Assembly (NCBI GenBank): GCA_023387135.1
Contig: JAEWIK010000005.1
Coordinates: forward strand, 1-25,113
Direction: 5' to 3'
Length of the DNA: 25,113 nucleotides
Source of the DNA: Actinomycetes bacterium
Lineage (GTDB): Bacteria > Actinomycetota > Actinomycetes > Propionibacteriales > Propionibacteriaceae
Every line of letters starts with the position of its first letter. The stretch's first letter is position 1. The position numbers and the translations under genes were made by a program. The notes beneath the pieces were generated by a model. The model was not told the origin of the DNA. It searched no databases and saw only the letters and a list, made by a program, of their open reading frames with translations. Shown here piece after piece: positions 6,769-14,537 of the stretch.

Positions 6769-7740
6769 TCAGGCGGCCAGCCTCTCGGCCAGCCAGTCTG
6801 CCTGCCGCAGCCACTGCGCCTGGCCGCCGCCCTCGTGCTCGTTGAACCTGTACTCCACGATGTCGGCGGACCGACCCGCCCACGCGTTGAACGCGGCGAA
6901 CACCGTGGACGGCGGGCAGATCGGGTCGAGGTGCGCGACCGAGAACAGCGCCGACGCCGACGCGCGCTTGGCGAAGTTGACGCCGTCGAAGTAGGACAGC
7001 GTCTCGAAGACCTGGGCGTCGACGTCGCGGTGGATCGACAGGTAGTTGACGATCTCGTTGTACGGATCGCGCTCGGTGCAGCCGACTGCCCGCTCGAAGT
7101 TGCACAGGAACGGGACGTCGGGCATCGCCCCGACGAGCCCCTCCACCAACCCCGCGACAGCGATGGTGATGCCGCCGCCCTGGCTGCCGCCGGTCACCGA
7201 CACCTTCTCGGGGTCGACCTGCGGCAGGCCGCGCAACACCTCGACGGCACGGACGGCGTCGGTGAAGACGCGCCGGTAGTAGTAGGTCTCGGGGCTCTCG
7301 ATGCCGCGCGTCATGAAGCCAGGGAAGGCCGGGCCGGCGCCCACGGGATCGGGAGTGTCGCCGCCGCTGCCCCAGGCGCTGCCCTGACCGCGGGTGTCCA
7401 TCGCCAGGTAGGCGTAGCCGGCGTTGACCCACGCGAGCCGCTCGTGGGCGAGCCCCCGTCCGCCGCCGTACCCGATGTACTCGACGATGCCCGGCAGGGG
7501 TGCCGAGACAGTCTTCGGCAGCAGCAGCCACGCCTTGATGGGGTGGCCGTCGTAGCCCGCGAACGTGACGTCGAACGCGTCCACCAGCTTCAGCCTGCCG
7601 GACGCGGGAGTGATCACCGGCGCCGTGTCCGGACGGTGTTCCGCGAGCGTCATCGCCCAGAACTCGTCGAAGTCGTCGGGCTCCGCGACGTCCGGGCGGT
7701 AGGCGCGCAGCTCGGCGGGAGAGAGGTCAAAGCGGGGCAT
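6769..7740 (-). CDS. Acetylxylan esterase / cephalosporin-C deacetylase family (CE7) hydrolase
   Basis: A 323-aa alpha/beta-hydrolase whose family removes acetyl groups from xylo-oligosaccharides and cephalosporin C. The expected catalytic residues are present: Ser186 in GGSQGGG, Asp272 in HLDPICPPST and His302 in FNEHEGGG. The CE7-typical RGQGSAWG (117-124) and YYYRRVFTDAVRAVE are also seen. There is no signal peptide, so it probably acts on imported small acetyl esters. ATG 7740 has AGGA about 7 nt upstream. It is the first gene of the operon leading to the DsbA-like protein and is divergent from the monooxygenase operon across a 172-bp region that holds the 7857-7870 inverted repeat. Confidence 0.92.
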   Translation of the reverse strand: MPRFDLSPAELRAYRPDVAEPDDFDEFWAMTLAEHRPDTAPVITPASGRLKLVDAFDVTFAGYDGHPIKAWLLLPKTVSAPLPGIVEYIGYGGGRGLAHERLAWVNAGYAYLAMDTRGQGSAWGSGGDTPDPVGAGPAFPGFMTRGIESPETYYYRRVFTDAVRAVEVLRGLPQVDPEKVSVTGGSQGGGITIAVAGLVEGLVGAMPDVPFLCNFERAVGCTERDPYNEIVNYLSIHRDVDAQVFETLSYFDGVNFAKRASASALFSVAHLDPICPPSTVFAAFNAWAGRSADIVEYRFNEHEGGGQAQWLRQADWLAERLAA

Positions 7741-7856
7741 CGTCGTCCTTTCGGGGGTGTGCTCAACGTAGCGCGAGCGCGTCGGCGCGGGTGCCGTTCC
7801 ACCGGTTCTGGTCGTGCGGTGCACCGCCCGGGAATAACTCGTTGGCGAGCCTGTTA

Positions 7857-7870
7857 TATGCAGATGCATA
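7857..7870. promoter_or_regulatory. Inverted repeat, candidate MarR operator
   Basis: TATGCA-GA-TGCATA, perfect 6-bp arms around 2 bp, within an AT-rich island between the divergent esterase and monooxygenase operons. The size and symmetry suit a winged-helix dimer such as the MarR protein encoded at 9102-9632. Binding is inferred. Confidence 0.55.
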
Positions 7871-7912
7871 CATCTTCCGGCCCGAAGGCCGGTCGGAGCA
7901 TCAGGAGTCGAC

Positions 7913-9100
7913 ATGCAATTCGGGATCTTCTCGGTCAGCGACATCACCCGGGACCCTGTCAGTGGTTACACGCCGAGCGAGGCCGAGCGCATCGACGCCA
8001 TCACCAGGATCGCGAAGAAGGCCGAGGAGGTGGGCCTCGACGTCTTCGCCATCGGCGAGCACCACAACCCGCCGTTCTTCTCGTCCTCGCCGACGACGCT
8101 GCTCGCCTACGTCGCGGCCCAGACCGAGAAGCTGATCCTCTCGACGTCGACGACCCTGATCACCACGAACGATCCCGTGCGCATCGCCGAGGAGTACGCG
8201 ATGCTGCAGCACCTCAGCAAGGGACGGACTGACCTCATGCTGGGCCGCGGCAACACGGCGCCCGTCTACCCGTGGTTCGGCCAGGACATCAGGCAGGGCC
8301 TGCCGCTCGCTCTCGAGCACTACAACCTGCTGCACCGCCTGTGGCGGGAGGACGTCGTTGACTGGGAGGGCAAGTTCCGCACCCCGTTGCAGGGCTTCAC
8401 CTCGACACCCCGTCCGCTGGACGACGTGCCGCCCTTCGTGTGGCACGGGTCGATCCGGACGCCGGAGATCGCCGAGCAGGCCGCCTACTACGGCGACGGG
8501 TTCTTCGCGAACAACATCTTCTGGCCGAAGGAGCACTTCATCAGGCTGGTGAACTTCTACCGGCAGCGGTTCGCGCACTACGGCCACGGCACCACCAAGC
8601 AGGCGATCGTCGGCCTGGGCGGCCAGGCCTACATCGCGAAGCGCTCGCAGGACGCGAAGAAGGAGTTCCGTCCCTACTTCGACGAGGCACCCGTCTACGG
8701 CAACGGCCCGAGCATGGAGGAGTTCAGCGACCTCACGCCGCTGAGCGTCGGCTCCGTGCAGGAGGTCATCGACAAGACGCTGACGTTCCGGGAGTCCTTC
8801 GGCGACTACCAGCGGCAGTTGTTCCTCGTCGACCACGCCGGGCTGCCGCTCGGCATGGTGCTCGACCAGCTCGAACTGCTGGGCGGCGAGGTGGTCCCGG
8901 TGCTGCGGCGCGAACTCGCCGCGAAGCGCGATCCTGAAGCCGCCGAGGCGCCCACCCACGAGTTGCTCGTGAAGGCGAAGTACGGCGACGGACCGTCGCG
9001 CCAGCCGCGTCCGAACGCCAACCGCGGCGACAACGTGACGGGCTCGTCCCCTTACCAGGACACCGAGGCCGAGTTGCAGGCCACCTACCCGAACATCTGA
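7913..9100 (+). CDS. LLM class flavin-dependent monooxygenase, CE1758-type
   Basis: A 395-aa bacterial luciferase-like TIM-barrel enzyme that should use reduced FMN and O2 to oxidise an unknown organic substrate. Recognisable segments are FGIFSVSDI, VGLDVFAIGEHHNPPFFSSSPTTLLAYVAAQTEKL, STTLITTNDPVRIAEEYAMLQHLSKGRTDLMLGRGNT, WHGSIRTPEIAEQAAYYGDGFF and LSVGSVQEVIDKTL. The combination with an adjacent FMN reductase matches, from memory, the CE1758/CE1759 'LLM duo' families. The C-terminal tail (about 345-395) is polar and probably disordered. ATG 7913 has AGGAG 6 nt upstream. It is the first gene of the LLM-marR-FMN reductase operon. The substrate is unknown for the family as far as I know. Confidence 0.92.
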   Translation: MQFGIFSVSDITRDPVSGYTPSEAERIDAITRIAKKAEEVGLDVFAIGEHHNPPFFSSSPTTLLAYVAAQTEKLILSTSTTLITTNDPVRIAEEYAMLQHLSKGRTDLMLGRGNTAPVYPWFGQDIRQGLPLALEHYNLLHRLWREDVVDWEGKFRTPLQGFTSTPRPLDDVPPFVWHGSIRTPEIAEQAAYYGDGFFANNIFWPKEHFIRLVNFYRQRFAHYGHGTTKQAIVGLGGQAYIAKRSQDAKKEFRPYFDEAPVYGNGPSMEEFSDLTPLSVGSVQEVIDKTLTFRESFGDYQRQLFLVDHAGLPLGMVLDQLELLGGEVVPVLRRELAAKRDPEAAEAPTHELLVKAKYGDGPSRQPRPNANRGDNVTGSSPYQDTEAELQATYPNI

Positions 9101-9101
9101 C

Positions 9102-9632
9102 ATGGCTGCCCTCGACACGCTGGCCAACGAGGCCTGGGAGGCGGTGATGACCGCGCACGCCGTGCTGCTGAAGGAGTTCGAGTCCGAGGACATGTGGTCG
9201 AACGTCTCGATGCGGGAGTACGACGTGCTCTACACGCTGTCGAAGTGCGACGGGCCCGTCCGCATGGGCGAACTCGGACAGTCCGTGCTGCTCAGCCAGC
9301 CGGGGCTCTCGCGGCTGGTCGACAGGCTCGTGCAGCGCGGCCTCGTGAGGCGGACGCCTGACCCCGCCGACAGGCGGAGCGTCAGGGTGTCGCTCACCGA
9401 GGCCGGCGCCGCCCGGCAGAAGGAGGTCGGCAGGCAGCACGCCAGGAGCGTGCGGCGCGCGCTCACCTCCGTCCTGGACGCCGGCGAACTGCGGGAACTG
9501 AAGACCCTCGCAGGCAAGCTCGCCGGGCCCGGACGGGACGCCGCCCGGCGGGAACGCCGCGCGGCACGAGGAACCGAACAGGACACCACGCGGTCGACAG
9601 CCGACCGCTGGAATGGAGAACAGACAGCATGA
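9102..9632 (+). CDS. MarR family transcriptional regulator
   Basis: A 176-aa winged-helix regulator. The recognition region is VRMGELGQSVLLSQPGLSRLVDRLVQRGLV, followed by the wing RRTPDPADRRSVRVSLTEAG. The tail after about residue 145 is unusually basic and polar (AARRERRAARG), longer than in most MarR proteins. The ATG lies 1 nt after the monooxygenase stop and its own stop overlaps the FMN reductase start (ATGA), so it is translated as part of the operon. It probably senses a phenolic, oxidant or the enzyme's substrate and controls its own operon, and perhaps the divergent esterase operon, at 7857-7870. Confidence 0.93.
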   Translation: MAALDTLANEAWEAVMTAHAVLLKEFESEDMWSNVSMREYDVLYTLSKCDGPVRMGELGQSVLLSQPGLSRLVDRLVQRGLVRRTPDPADRRSVRVSLTEAGAARQKEVGRQHARSVRRALTSVLDAGELRELKTLAGKLAGPGRDAARRERRAARGTEQDTTRSTADRWNGEQTA

Positions 9633-10321
9633 GCACCGGCACGACACCGTTCCAGGTGGTAGTGGTCAGCGGCGGCACCTCCGACCCGTCGTCCACGCGG
9701 CTGCTCGCCGACAGGATCGCGGGCCGGGTCGCGGAGCTGGCGAAGAGCCGCGGACGCGGGGTGGAGCTCCACGTCATCGACCTGCGCGAGCTGGCGGGAG
9801 AGATCACGACGGCCATGGTCTCCCAGTTGCTGGGGGCCAGGCTGACCCGCGCCGTCGAACTGCTCGGCGCCGCCGACGGCATCATCGCCAGCACGCCCGT
9901 CTACAAGGCGGGGCCCAGCGGGCTGTTCACGTCGTTCTTCCACGTGCTCGACAACGACCTGTTGATCGCCAAGCCGGTCGTGCTCGCGGCGACCGCCGGG
10001 ACGTCCCGCCACGCGCTGGTCATCGACGAGCAGATGCGCTCGCTGTTCGCCTACCTGCGGACGCTGACAGTGCCCACCTCGCTGTTCGCCGCGTCGGAGG
10101 ACTGGGGCGACTCCAGCCTCAACAAGCGCATCGACAGGGCGGCCATCGAACTGGTCGTGCTGATGGAGAGCGACTTCGCGGGCAGGGTCAAGGACGTGTC
10201 CTGGGGCAGCTACCAGCACGAGTTCGGCAGCGCGGGCGGCACCGAGCTGTCGATAGACCTCGACTCCGACTTGATGCGGCTGGCGGCGGGCGGTTCGCTC
10301 GGCACCCCTCCGGGCGACTGA
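9629..10321 (+). CDS. NAD(P)H-dependent FMN reductase, CE1759-type
   Basis: A 230-aa flavodoxin-fold reductase, expected to supply FMNH2 to the neighbouring monooxygenase. Visible are VVVVSGGTSDPSSTRLLADRI (phosphate-binding loop), GIIASTPVYKAGPSGLFTSFFHVLD (flavin-binding loop), VLAATAGTSRHALVIDEQM and FAASEDWG. The GTG/ATG choice is settled by the ATGA overlap with marR. The C-terminal 30 residues are low in conservation signals. A paralogue lacking a monooxygenase partner is encoded at 16519-17118. Confidence 0.93.
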   Translation: MSTGTTPFQVVVVSGGTSDPSSTRLLADRIAGRVAELAKSRGRGVELHVIDLRELAGEITTAMVSQLLGARLTRAVELLGAADGIIASTPVYKAGPSGLFTSFFHVLDNDLLIAKPVVLAATAGTSRHALVIDEQMRSLFAYLRTLTVPTSLFAASEDWGDSSLNKRIDRAAIELVVLMESDFAGRVKDVSWGSYQHEFGSAGGTELSIDLDSDLMRLAAGGSLGTPPGD

Positions 10322-10458
10322 GAACCCCTTGTCACGCGCCTGATCGGGACGGGGACGCCGAACGTTGACCGGCACTTCGGTCTGAGGCGTGCCTGACCAC
10401 GGGCTCGATGAGCCTGCGGCTGTGGCTTTGTGAAGCGCGCGGCGGCTACTTTGGAGCC

Positions 10459-10866
10459 ATGGAACTGCCCGACGACTACCTCGACGCCCTGACCGACGAA
10501 CTCGCGCCGTTCGGCTTCGAGTTCGCGGAGGTGTCGGACGGTCCCGAGGGCGAGACTGTCATCCGCTTCGAGGCCGAGCCCGACGCTTTCATCCGCCGGT
10601 ATCCCTGGACCGAGATCGACGCCGCGTACGGCGACGAGTGGCCGCCGCCGTCGCTCGAACTCTGGATCAGGGTGGACGACCGCGGCGACTTCGTCGAGAT
10701 CAGCTTCGAGGTGTTCGACATCCTGCTGTGGGCGGCCGCGGACGCGCCCGACCTCGCCGGCAGGCTGGCGACCCTGAACGACCCGGAGGACCAGGCGACG
10801 GCACTGGGGCAGGCCTTCTACGAACTGCTCAACCCGCCGGTGCGGGACGCCGACTCCATGGGCTGA
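10459..10866 (+). CDS. Acidic protein of unknown function
   Basis: A 135-aa strongly acidic soluble protein that I do not recognise (MELPDDYLDALTDELAPFGF...). Alternating strands (GETVIRFEAEP; SLELWIRVDD; DFVEISFEVFDILLWAAAD) suggest a small alpha/beta or beta-sandwich fold. A frame open to 10408 exists, but the ATG at 10459 has TACTTT (10447-10452) ending 6 nt upstream, a leaderless arrangement; GGAG sits too close to act as a good Shine-Dalgarno. Codon use matches its neighbours. It is convergent with the LCP gene (33-bp gap) and separated from the FMN reductase by 137 bp, so it is probably its own transcription unit. Confidence 0.75.
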   Translation: MELPDDYLDALTDELAPFGFEFAEVSDGPEGETVIRFEAEPDAFIRRYPWTEIDAAYGDEWPPPSLELWIRVDDRGDFVEISFEVFDILLWAAADAPDLAGRLATLNDPEDQATALGQAFYELLNPPVRDADSMG

Positions 10867-10899
10867 CGGGTTTCCGGAGCGTCCTGGCAGCGGAGCCGT

Positions 10900-11946
10900 T
10901 CAGCCCTTGTCGGCGGTCGCGTAGCGCGCCACGTACTCGTCCATGGTGTCGCTGCGCAACGCCGTCCCGAGGTGTTCGGTGGCGGAGGTGTCCACGAGGT
11001 CAACGTCGCCGCCGTCCTTCGCCTTGCCGGCACCCTTGACCGGCGCCTGGAACGTCACGATGTCGTCGGCCCCGGCGATCCGCAGGCTGCTGGCGAGTTG
11101 CCAGGTGGCGGCGTCCGTCAGCCGGTGGTCGACCGTCACGTACTGGCCGAGCTGGCCGGTGAGCTTGGCGAAGGTGACGGGGTTGGCGAGCACGTCGGGT
11201 GCCGCGACCTTCAGCAGCAGGGCCTTCAGGACGAGCCGCTGCCGTTCGGCCCTGTCGAGCTCGCCGCGCGGCAGGCCGTCGCGCTGCCTCACGTACGCCA
11301 GCAGTTCGGAACCCATCAGGTCGAGGTCCCCCTCGGGGAACTCGTAGCCCTCGGCGGAGGACGCCAGCCGGTTGTGGACCTTCACTCCGCCCACCACCCC
11401 GCACAGGCCGAGGAAGCCGTCGAAGTCGACCATGGCGGCGTGTTCGACGTCGATGCCGAGCAGGTCCTGCAGGGTCTCGACGGTCAGTTGCGGTCCCCCG
11501 AGCTCCGAAGCGCTGCTGATCCTGCCCTCACCGTGGCCCGGGATCCCGACGTAGAGGTCCTTCGGGAACGAGACCAGGTAGAGCTTGTCCCGCGTCGCGG
11601 TCAGGTGGGCGACCATGAGGACGTCGCTGTTGCCCTGGTCGTGCGGGCCGTCGGCGCCCATGACGACGAAGTCGACGGGCGATCCCGCCTCGTCGGTGGT
11701 GGGCTGGGAGCTCGCGGGAAGCATCGTGGAGTCGCGTTTGATGGACGACAACAGGGTGTTCACCCGTCCGAGCACGAAACTGGCCGAGCCGAGCCCCACG
11801 ACGAGGAAGCCGACGAGCACGACGACCCAGGCACGCGAGCGTCGTGGCGGGGTGAGGGTCAGCAAGGCTGTGTCGTCGCCGACGGCGCCACCGGCCTCGA
11901 AGGTCGGGTGGTCGCCGTCGTCCGCCCCTCGGGGCCCGCCACGCAC
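10900..11946 (-). CDS. LytR-CpsA-Psr (LCP) family protein
   Basis: A 348-aa membrane-anchored protein of the family that transfers undecaprenyl-linked glycopolymers to peptidoglycan. A cytosolic acidic head is followed by one membrane helix (about 39-60: AWVVVLVGFLVVGLGSASFV) and an extracellular LCP domain: DFVVMGADG, SDVLMVAHL, LVSFPKDLYVGIPGHG, MVDFDGFLGLCGVVGGVKV, LLAYVRQRDGLPRGELDRAERQRLVL. The usual SxPRD motif reads SFPKD here (Lys129 for Arg). A GTG start at 11946, 8 nt after the stop of the DLW-39-like gene, is preferred, because starting further upstream would overlap that gene. Acceptor and donor polymers are unknown. Confidence 0.88.
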   Translation of the reverse strand: MRGGPRGADDGDHPTFEAGGAVGDDTALLTLTPPRRSRAWVVVLVGFLVVGLGSASFVLGRVNTLLSSIKRDSTMLPASSQPTTDEAGSPVDFVVMGADGPHDQGNSDVLMVAHLTATRDKLYLVSFPKDLYVGIPGHGEGRISSASELGGPQLTVETLQDLLGIDVEHAAMVDFDGFLGLCGVVGGVKVHNRLASSAEGYEFPEGDLDLMGSELLAYVRQRDGLPRGELDRAERQRLVLKALLLKVAAPDVLANPVTFAKLTGQLGQYVTVDHRLTDAATWQLASSLRIAGADDIVTFQAPVKGAGKAKDGGDVDLVDTSATEHLGTALRSDTMDEYVARYATADKG

Positions 11947-11954
11947 GGTGTTGC

Positions 11955-12080
11955 TCAGTCGACCTTGTCGGTGCCGGCAGCCCAGGCCTGGGCGTTGGCC
12001 GCGTTGGTCGCCTGCCAATAGCGCCACAGGCCGTAGCCCGCACCGGCTACCGTCGCGACGAACAGGAGGAACTTCTTCAC
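11955..12080 (-). CDS. DLW-39-like micro-protein
   Basis: A 41-aa protein: GTG start, KKFLLFVATVAGAGYGLWRY (one membrane helix or signal-anchor), then a polar tail ending in AQAWAAGTDKVD. The length, KK(F/L)L start and C-terminal W-x-x-x-TD pattern resemble actinobacterial DLW-39 micro-proteins; here the eponymous DLW reads AQAW, so the assignment is tentative. A -10-like TAAGCT (12093-12088) ends 7 nt before the GTG, with no Shine-Dalgarno. It precedes the LCP gene by 8 nt, probably one mRNA. Function unknown. Confidence 0.7.
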   Translation of the reverse strand: MKKFLLFVATVAGAGYGLWRYWQATNAANAQAWAAGTDKVD

Positions 12081-12132
12081 GCCGATCAGCTTAGGCGCCC
12101 GGCTCAACCAGCCCCCCTTTACGCTGGGGGCG

Positions 12133-13350
12133 ATGGACTTCCACGAGTTGCTGTTCCCGCCCGGTGCCACGCGGCACGACTGGGCGCTGGACGCAGCCCT
12201 CGCCACGGGACTGGCCCTGCTCACCGTGCCGCCGTACTGGAACTCCGGCGACCAGGGCACTGTCGTGATGCTGAGTTCGATGCTGTTGGTGCTGCCGATG
12301 GTCGCCCGCCGTCATTCGCCGCTGATCACGCTCGCGCTGGTGTCGGTCGCCGCGCTCGTCCAACTCGTCTACGCGACGCTGCCGCTGCCATCGCTGGTGG
12401 TCATCCCGATCATCTCCTACACGGTGGCCCGGTGGATCCCCGGGCACCTGGCACGCGTCGTGGTCGCCGTCGGCGCCGTGGGAGCTGTGCTCGGGCCGGC
12501 CCGCTGGATCATCACCGACCTCTCGCGCATCAGCCTGAGCCAGTTGGTGTGGTTCGCGCTCGCCTGGTTCGTCTGCATGGGCCTCGTCGTGACGCCGTAC
12601 GCCATCGGACGCCGCGTGCGGGAGGAGTCGGAGGCCCACGCCCACCTCGTGGCGACGGCCGAGGAGCGCTACAGGTCGCTCATCACCGAGCGCGAGCAGC
12701 AGGCCAGGATCGCCGAGTCGCGCGCCCGCACGCAGATCGCCAGGGAGTTGCACGACATCGTCGCGCACTCGCTCTCGGTCATGATCGTGCAGGCAGAGGG
12801 CGGCAGGGCGCTGGCGGCGAAGAAGCCTGAAGCCGCGACGGCCGCTCTCGACACGATCGCCGAGACCGGACGCGAGGCGCTGGTCGAGATGCGCAGGATC
12901 CTCGGCGTGCTGCGCTCGGACCCGAACCAGCCGGAGGCCGAGTTCGCCCCGGCGCCGCGGCTCACCGACATCCCGGACCTGGTCCAGCGGACGTCGGACA
13001 GGTTCCAGCTCACGGTGAACGGGCAGCCGCCGCGCGTCAGCGCCGCCATGGAACTCACTGTGTTCCGCGTCGTCCAGGAGGCGCTCACCAACGTGCTCAA
13101 GCACGCCGGGACGGACGCCCGCGCCTGGGTGACGCTCACCTACTCACCGACGGAGATCATCGTCGACGTGCTCGACAACGGGGTGCCGCAACCGGCCGAG
13201 ACCTCCCAGCCCGGGCACGGCCTGCGGGGCATGAACGAGCGCGTGACGTCGATGGGCGGACGCATGGTCGCCCGCCCGCGGCCCAGCGGCGGCTTCCAGC
13301 TCACTGTCGTCCTGCCGCTGCCGGCGCACCGCTCCCCGGCAGGACGCTGA
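12133..13350 (+). CDS. Sensor histidine kinase (NarL-system type)
   Basis: A 405-aa membrane kinase of the HPK7/HisKA_3 type. The N-terminal half has about four to five membrane helices (residues about 20-155), then a linker helix (EERYRSLITEREQQARIAESRARTQIA), the dimerisation motif ARELHDIVAHSLSVM with phospho-acceptor His207, and an ATPase domain with VVQEALTNVLKHA (N-box), VLDNGVP and GHGLRGMNERV (G-box). Having no extracellular domain, it probably senses within or at the membrane. TACGCT (12120-12125) ends 7 nt before the ATG, suggesting a leaderless mRNA. The response regulator follows after 40 bp. Confidence 0.95.
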   Translation: MDFHELLFPPGATRHDWALDAALATGLALLTVPPYWNSGDQGTVVMLSSMLLVLPMVARRHSPLITLALVSVAALVQLVYATLPLPSLVVIPIISYTVARWIPGHLARVVVAVGAVGAVLGPARWIITDLSRISLSQLVWFALAWFVCMGLVVTPYAIGRRVREESEAHAHLVATAEERYRSLITEREQQARIAESRARTQIARELHDIVAHSLSVMIVQAEGGRALAAKKPEAATAALDTIAETGREALVEMRRILGVLRSDPNQPEAEFAPAPRLTDIPDLVQRTSDRFQLTVNGQPPRVSAAMELTVFRVVQEALTNVLKHAGTDARAWVTLTYSPTEIIVDVLDNGVPQPAETSQPGHGLRGMNERVTSMGGRMVARPRPSGGFQLTVVLPLPAHRSPAGR

Positions 13351-13362
13351 CTGCAGCAGAAT

Positions 13363-13377
13363 GGGAGCCACGCTCCC
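13363..13377 (+). other. Short hairpin between kinase and response regulator genes
   Basis: GGGAGC-CAC-GCTCCC, a 6-bp stem with a triloop in the 40-bp gap, directly after a -10-like CAGAAT (13357-13362). It may modulate read-through or translation of the regulator; function not shown. Confidence 0.35.
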
Positions 13378-13390
13378 GGAAGGACAAGGG

Positions 13391-14056
13391 ATGACTCAGC
13401 CGATCCGTGTCTTCCTGGCCGATGACCAGGAACTGGTCCGCAGCGGCCTGGCCATGCTGATCGAGGCCGAGGACGACCTCGAGGTGGTGGGCGAGGCCTC
13501 CGACGGAGCCCAGACCCTGCAGCGACTCGCGGCCAGCCGCGCCGACGTCGTGCTCATGGACATCCGCATGCCGGTGATGGACGGCGTCGAGGCCACCCGC
13601 CGGATCGCCGAGAGCGGGCTCGACACCCGCGTGCTCGTCCTCACGACCTTCGACCTGGACGAGTACGTCTTCAGCGCGCTGAAGGCCGGCGCCAGCGGCT
13701 TCATGCTGAAGGACGCCCGCCCCGCCGACCTGCTCAACGCGATCAGGACAGTCGCCGCCGGCGAGGCGGTGATGGCGCCGTCCGCCACCAGGCGCCTGCT
13801 CGACCACGTCATCCCCACACTGCCGACGCACCCCGACGGCCACGACGCGAGGCTCGACGTGCTCACCGACCGCGAGCGCGAGGTGCTCATCGAGGTCGCG
13901 GGCGGCGCCACCAACGCCGAGATCGGCACCAAGCTCTACATGGCCGAAGGCACCGTCAAGACCCACATCGGCCGCCTGCTCTCCAAGCTGGGAGCCCGCG
14001 ACAGGGTGGGCCTCGTCCTGACCGCCTACGAGACAGGCCTGGTCCGCCGCAACTGA
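13391..14056 (+). CDS. NarL/FixJ family response regulator
   Basis: A 221-aa response regulator. The receiver domain (FLADDQELVRSGLAMLIE; phospho-acceptor Asp57 in LMDIRMPVMDG; LTTFDLDEYVFSALKAGASGFMLKD) is joined to a LuxR-type HTH (LTDREREVLIEVAGGATNAEIGTKLYMAEGTVKTHIGRLLSKLGARDR). ATG 13391 is preferred over an upstream frame because it follows GGACAAGGG and keeps the receiver domain at its usual N-terminal position. It pairs with the kinase upstream. No target gene is obvious next to the pair. Confidence 0.95.
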   Translation: MTQPIRVFLADDQELVRSGLAMLIEAEDDLEVVGEASDGAQTLQRLAASRADVVLMDIRMPVMDGVEATRRIAESGLDTRVLVLTTFDLDEYVFSALKAGASGFMLKDARPADLLNAIRTVAAGEAVMAPSATRRLLDHVIPTLPTHPDGHDARLDVLTDREREVLIEVAGGATNAEIGTKLYMAEGTVKTHIGRLLSKLGARDRVGLVLTAYETGLVRRN

Positions 14057-14082
14057 CCCGGGTCGTGTGCCCATCGCGGCGA

Positions 14083-14096
14083 GGCCCCCGTGGGCC
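14083..14096. terminator. Weak hairpin between convergent regulator and vapC genes
   Basis: GGCCC-CCGT-GGGCC, a 5-bp perfect stem in the 49-bp gap between convergent genes. No T-run. Low-confidence bidirectional terminator. Confidence 0.3.
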
Positions 14097-14105
14097 GTGC
14101 TGACG

Positions 14106-14537
14106 TCAGTCGGCTGTTGTCGTGTCGAGAGCCGTGACGCCCAACTCCTGCCAGGCGGCCAGCAGGTGCTTGTCGCCTGCCGCGGCCACCACGTCGACGT
14201 CGCTGAGTGCGGCGGCCGACGCGCAGTGCACGGCGTCGTAGCCGCGCAGGCCGAGGGAGCGCGCCAGGCCGGCGGCAGACGCCGCGAGTTCCGACGTCAG
14301 GTCGACGACGTCGATGTCAGGCCAGATCTGAGTGAAGCTGTTCCAGGCTCGCTCCTGCTCCGACGCCGAGAGGCGCCCGCGGCGTCCTGCCATCGCCAGC
14401 GCCGCTGCGACCTCGACGTACGCCAAGCGTGAGGTCACCAGCCTGTCGGCCTCCTCCCAGATCCTCCGGCACGTCGGGGTGGAAGGCTCTGCCACCACGA
14501 TCGGCACGATCGCCGAGGTGTCGAAGTAGGCGATCAA
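14106..14537 (-). CDS. vapC: VapC-like PIN-domain toxin
   Basis: A 143-aa PIN-domain ribonuclease, toxin of a type II toxin-antitoxin pair; such toxins cleave tRNA or rRNA. The four acidic residues of the active site are visible: Asp6 (YFDTSA), Glu42 (YVEVAAA), Asp101 (GYDAVHCASA) and Asp122 (AGDKHLLAAW). The start is a rare TTG (14537-14535) overlapping the antitoxin stop as TTGA; no ATG lies nearby. The weak start codon would keep toxin below antitoxin. All catalytic residues are intact, so the toxin is probably active. Confidence 0.9.
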   Translation of the reverse strand: MIAYFDTSAIVPIVVAEPSTPTCRRIWEEADRLVTSRLAYVEVAAALAMAGRRGRLSASEQERAWNSFTQIWPDIDVVDLTSELAASAAGLARSLGLRGYDAVHCASAAALSDVDVVAAAGDKHLLAAWQELGVTALDTTTAD

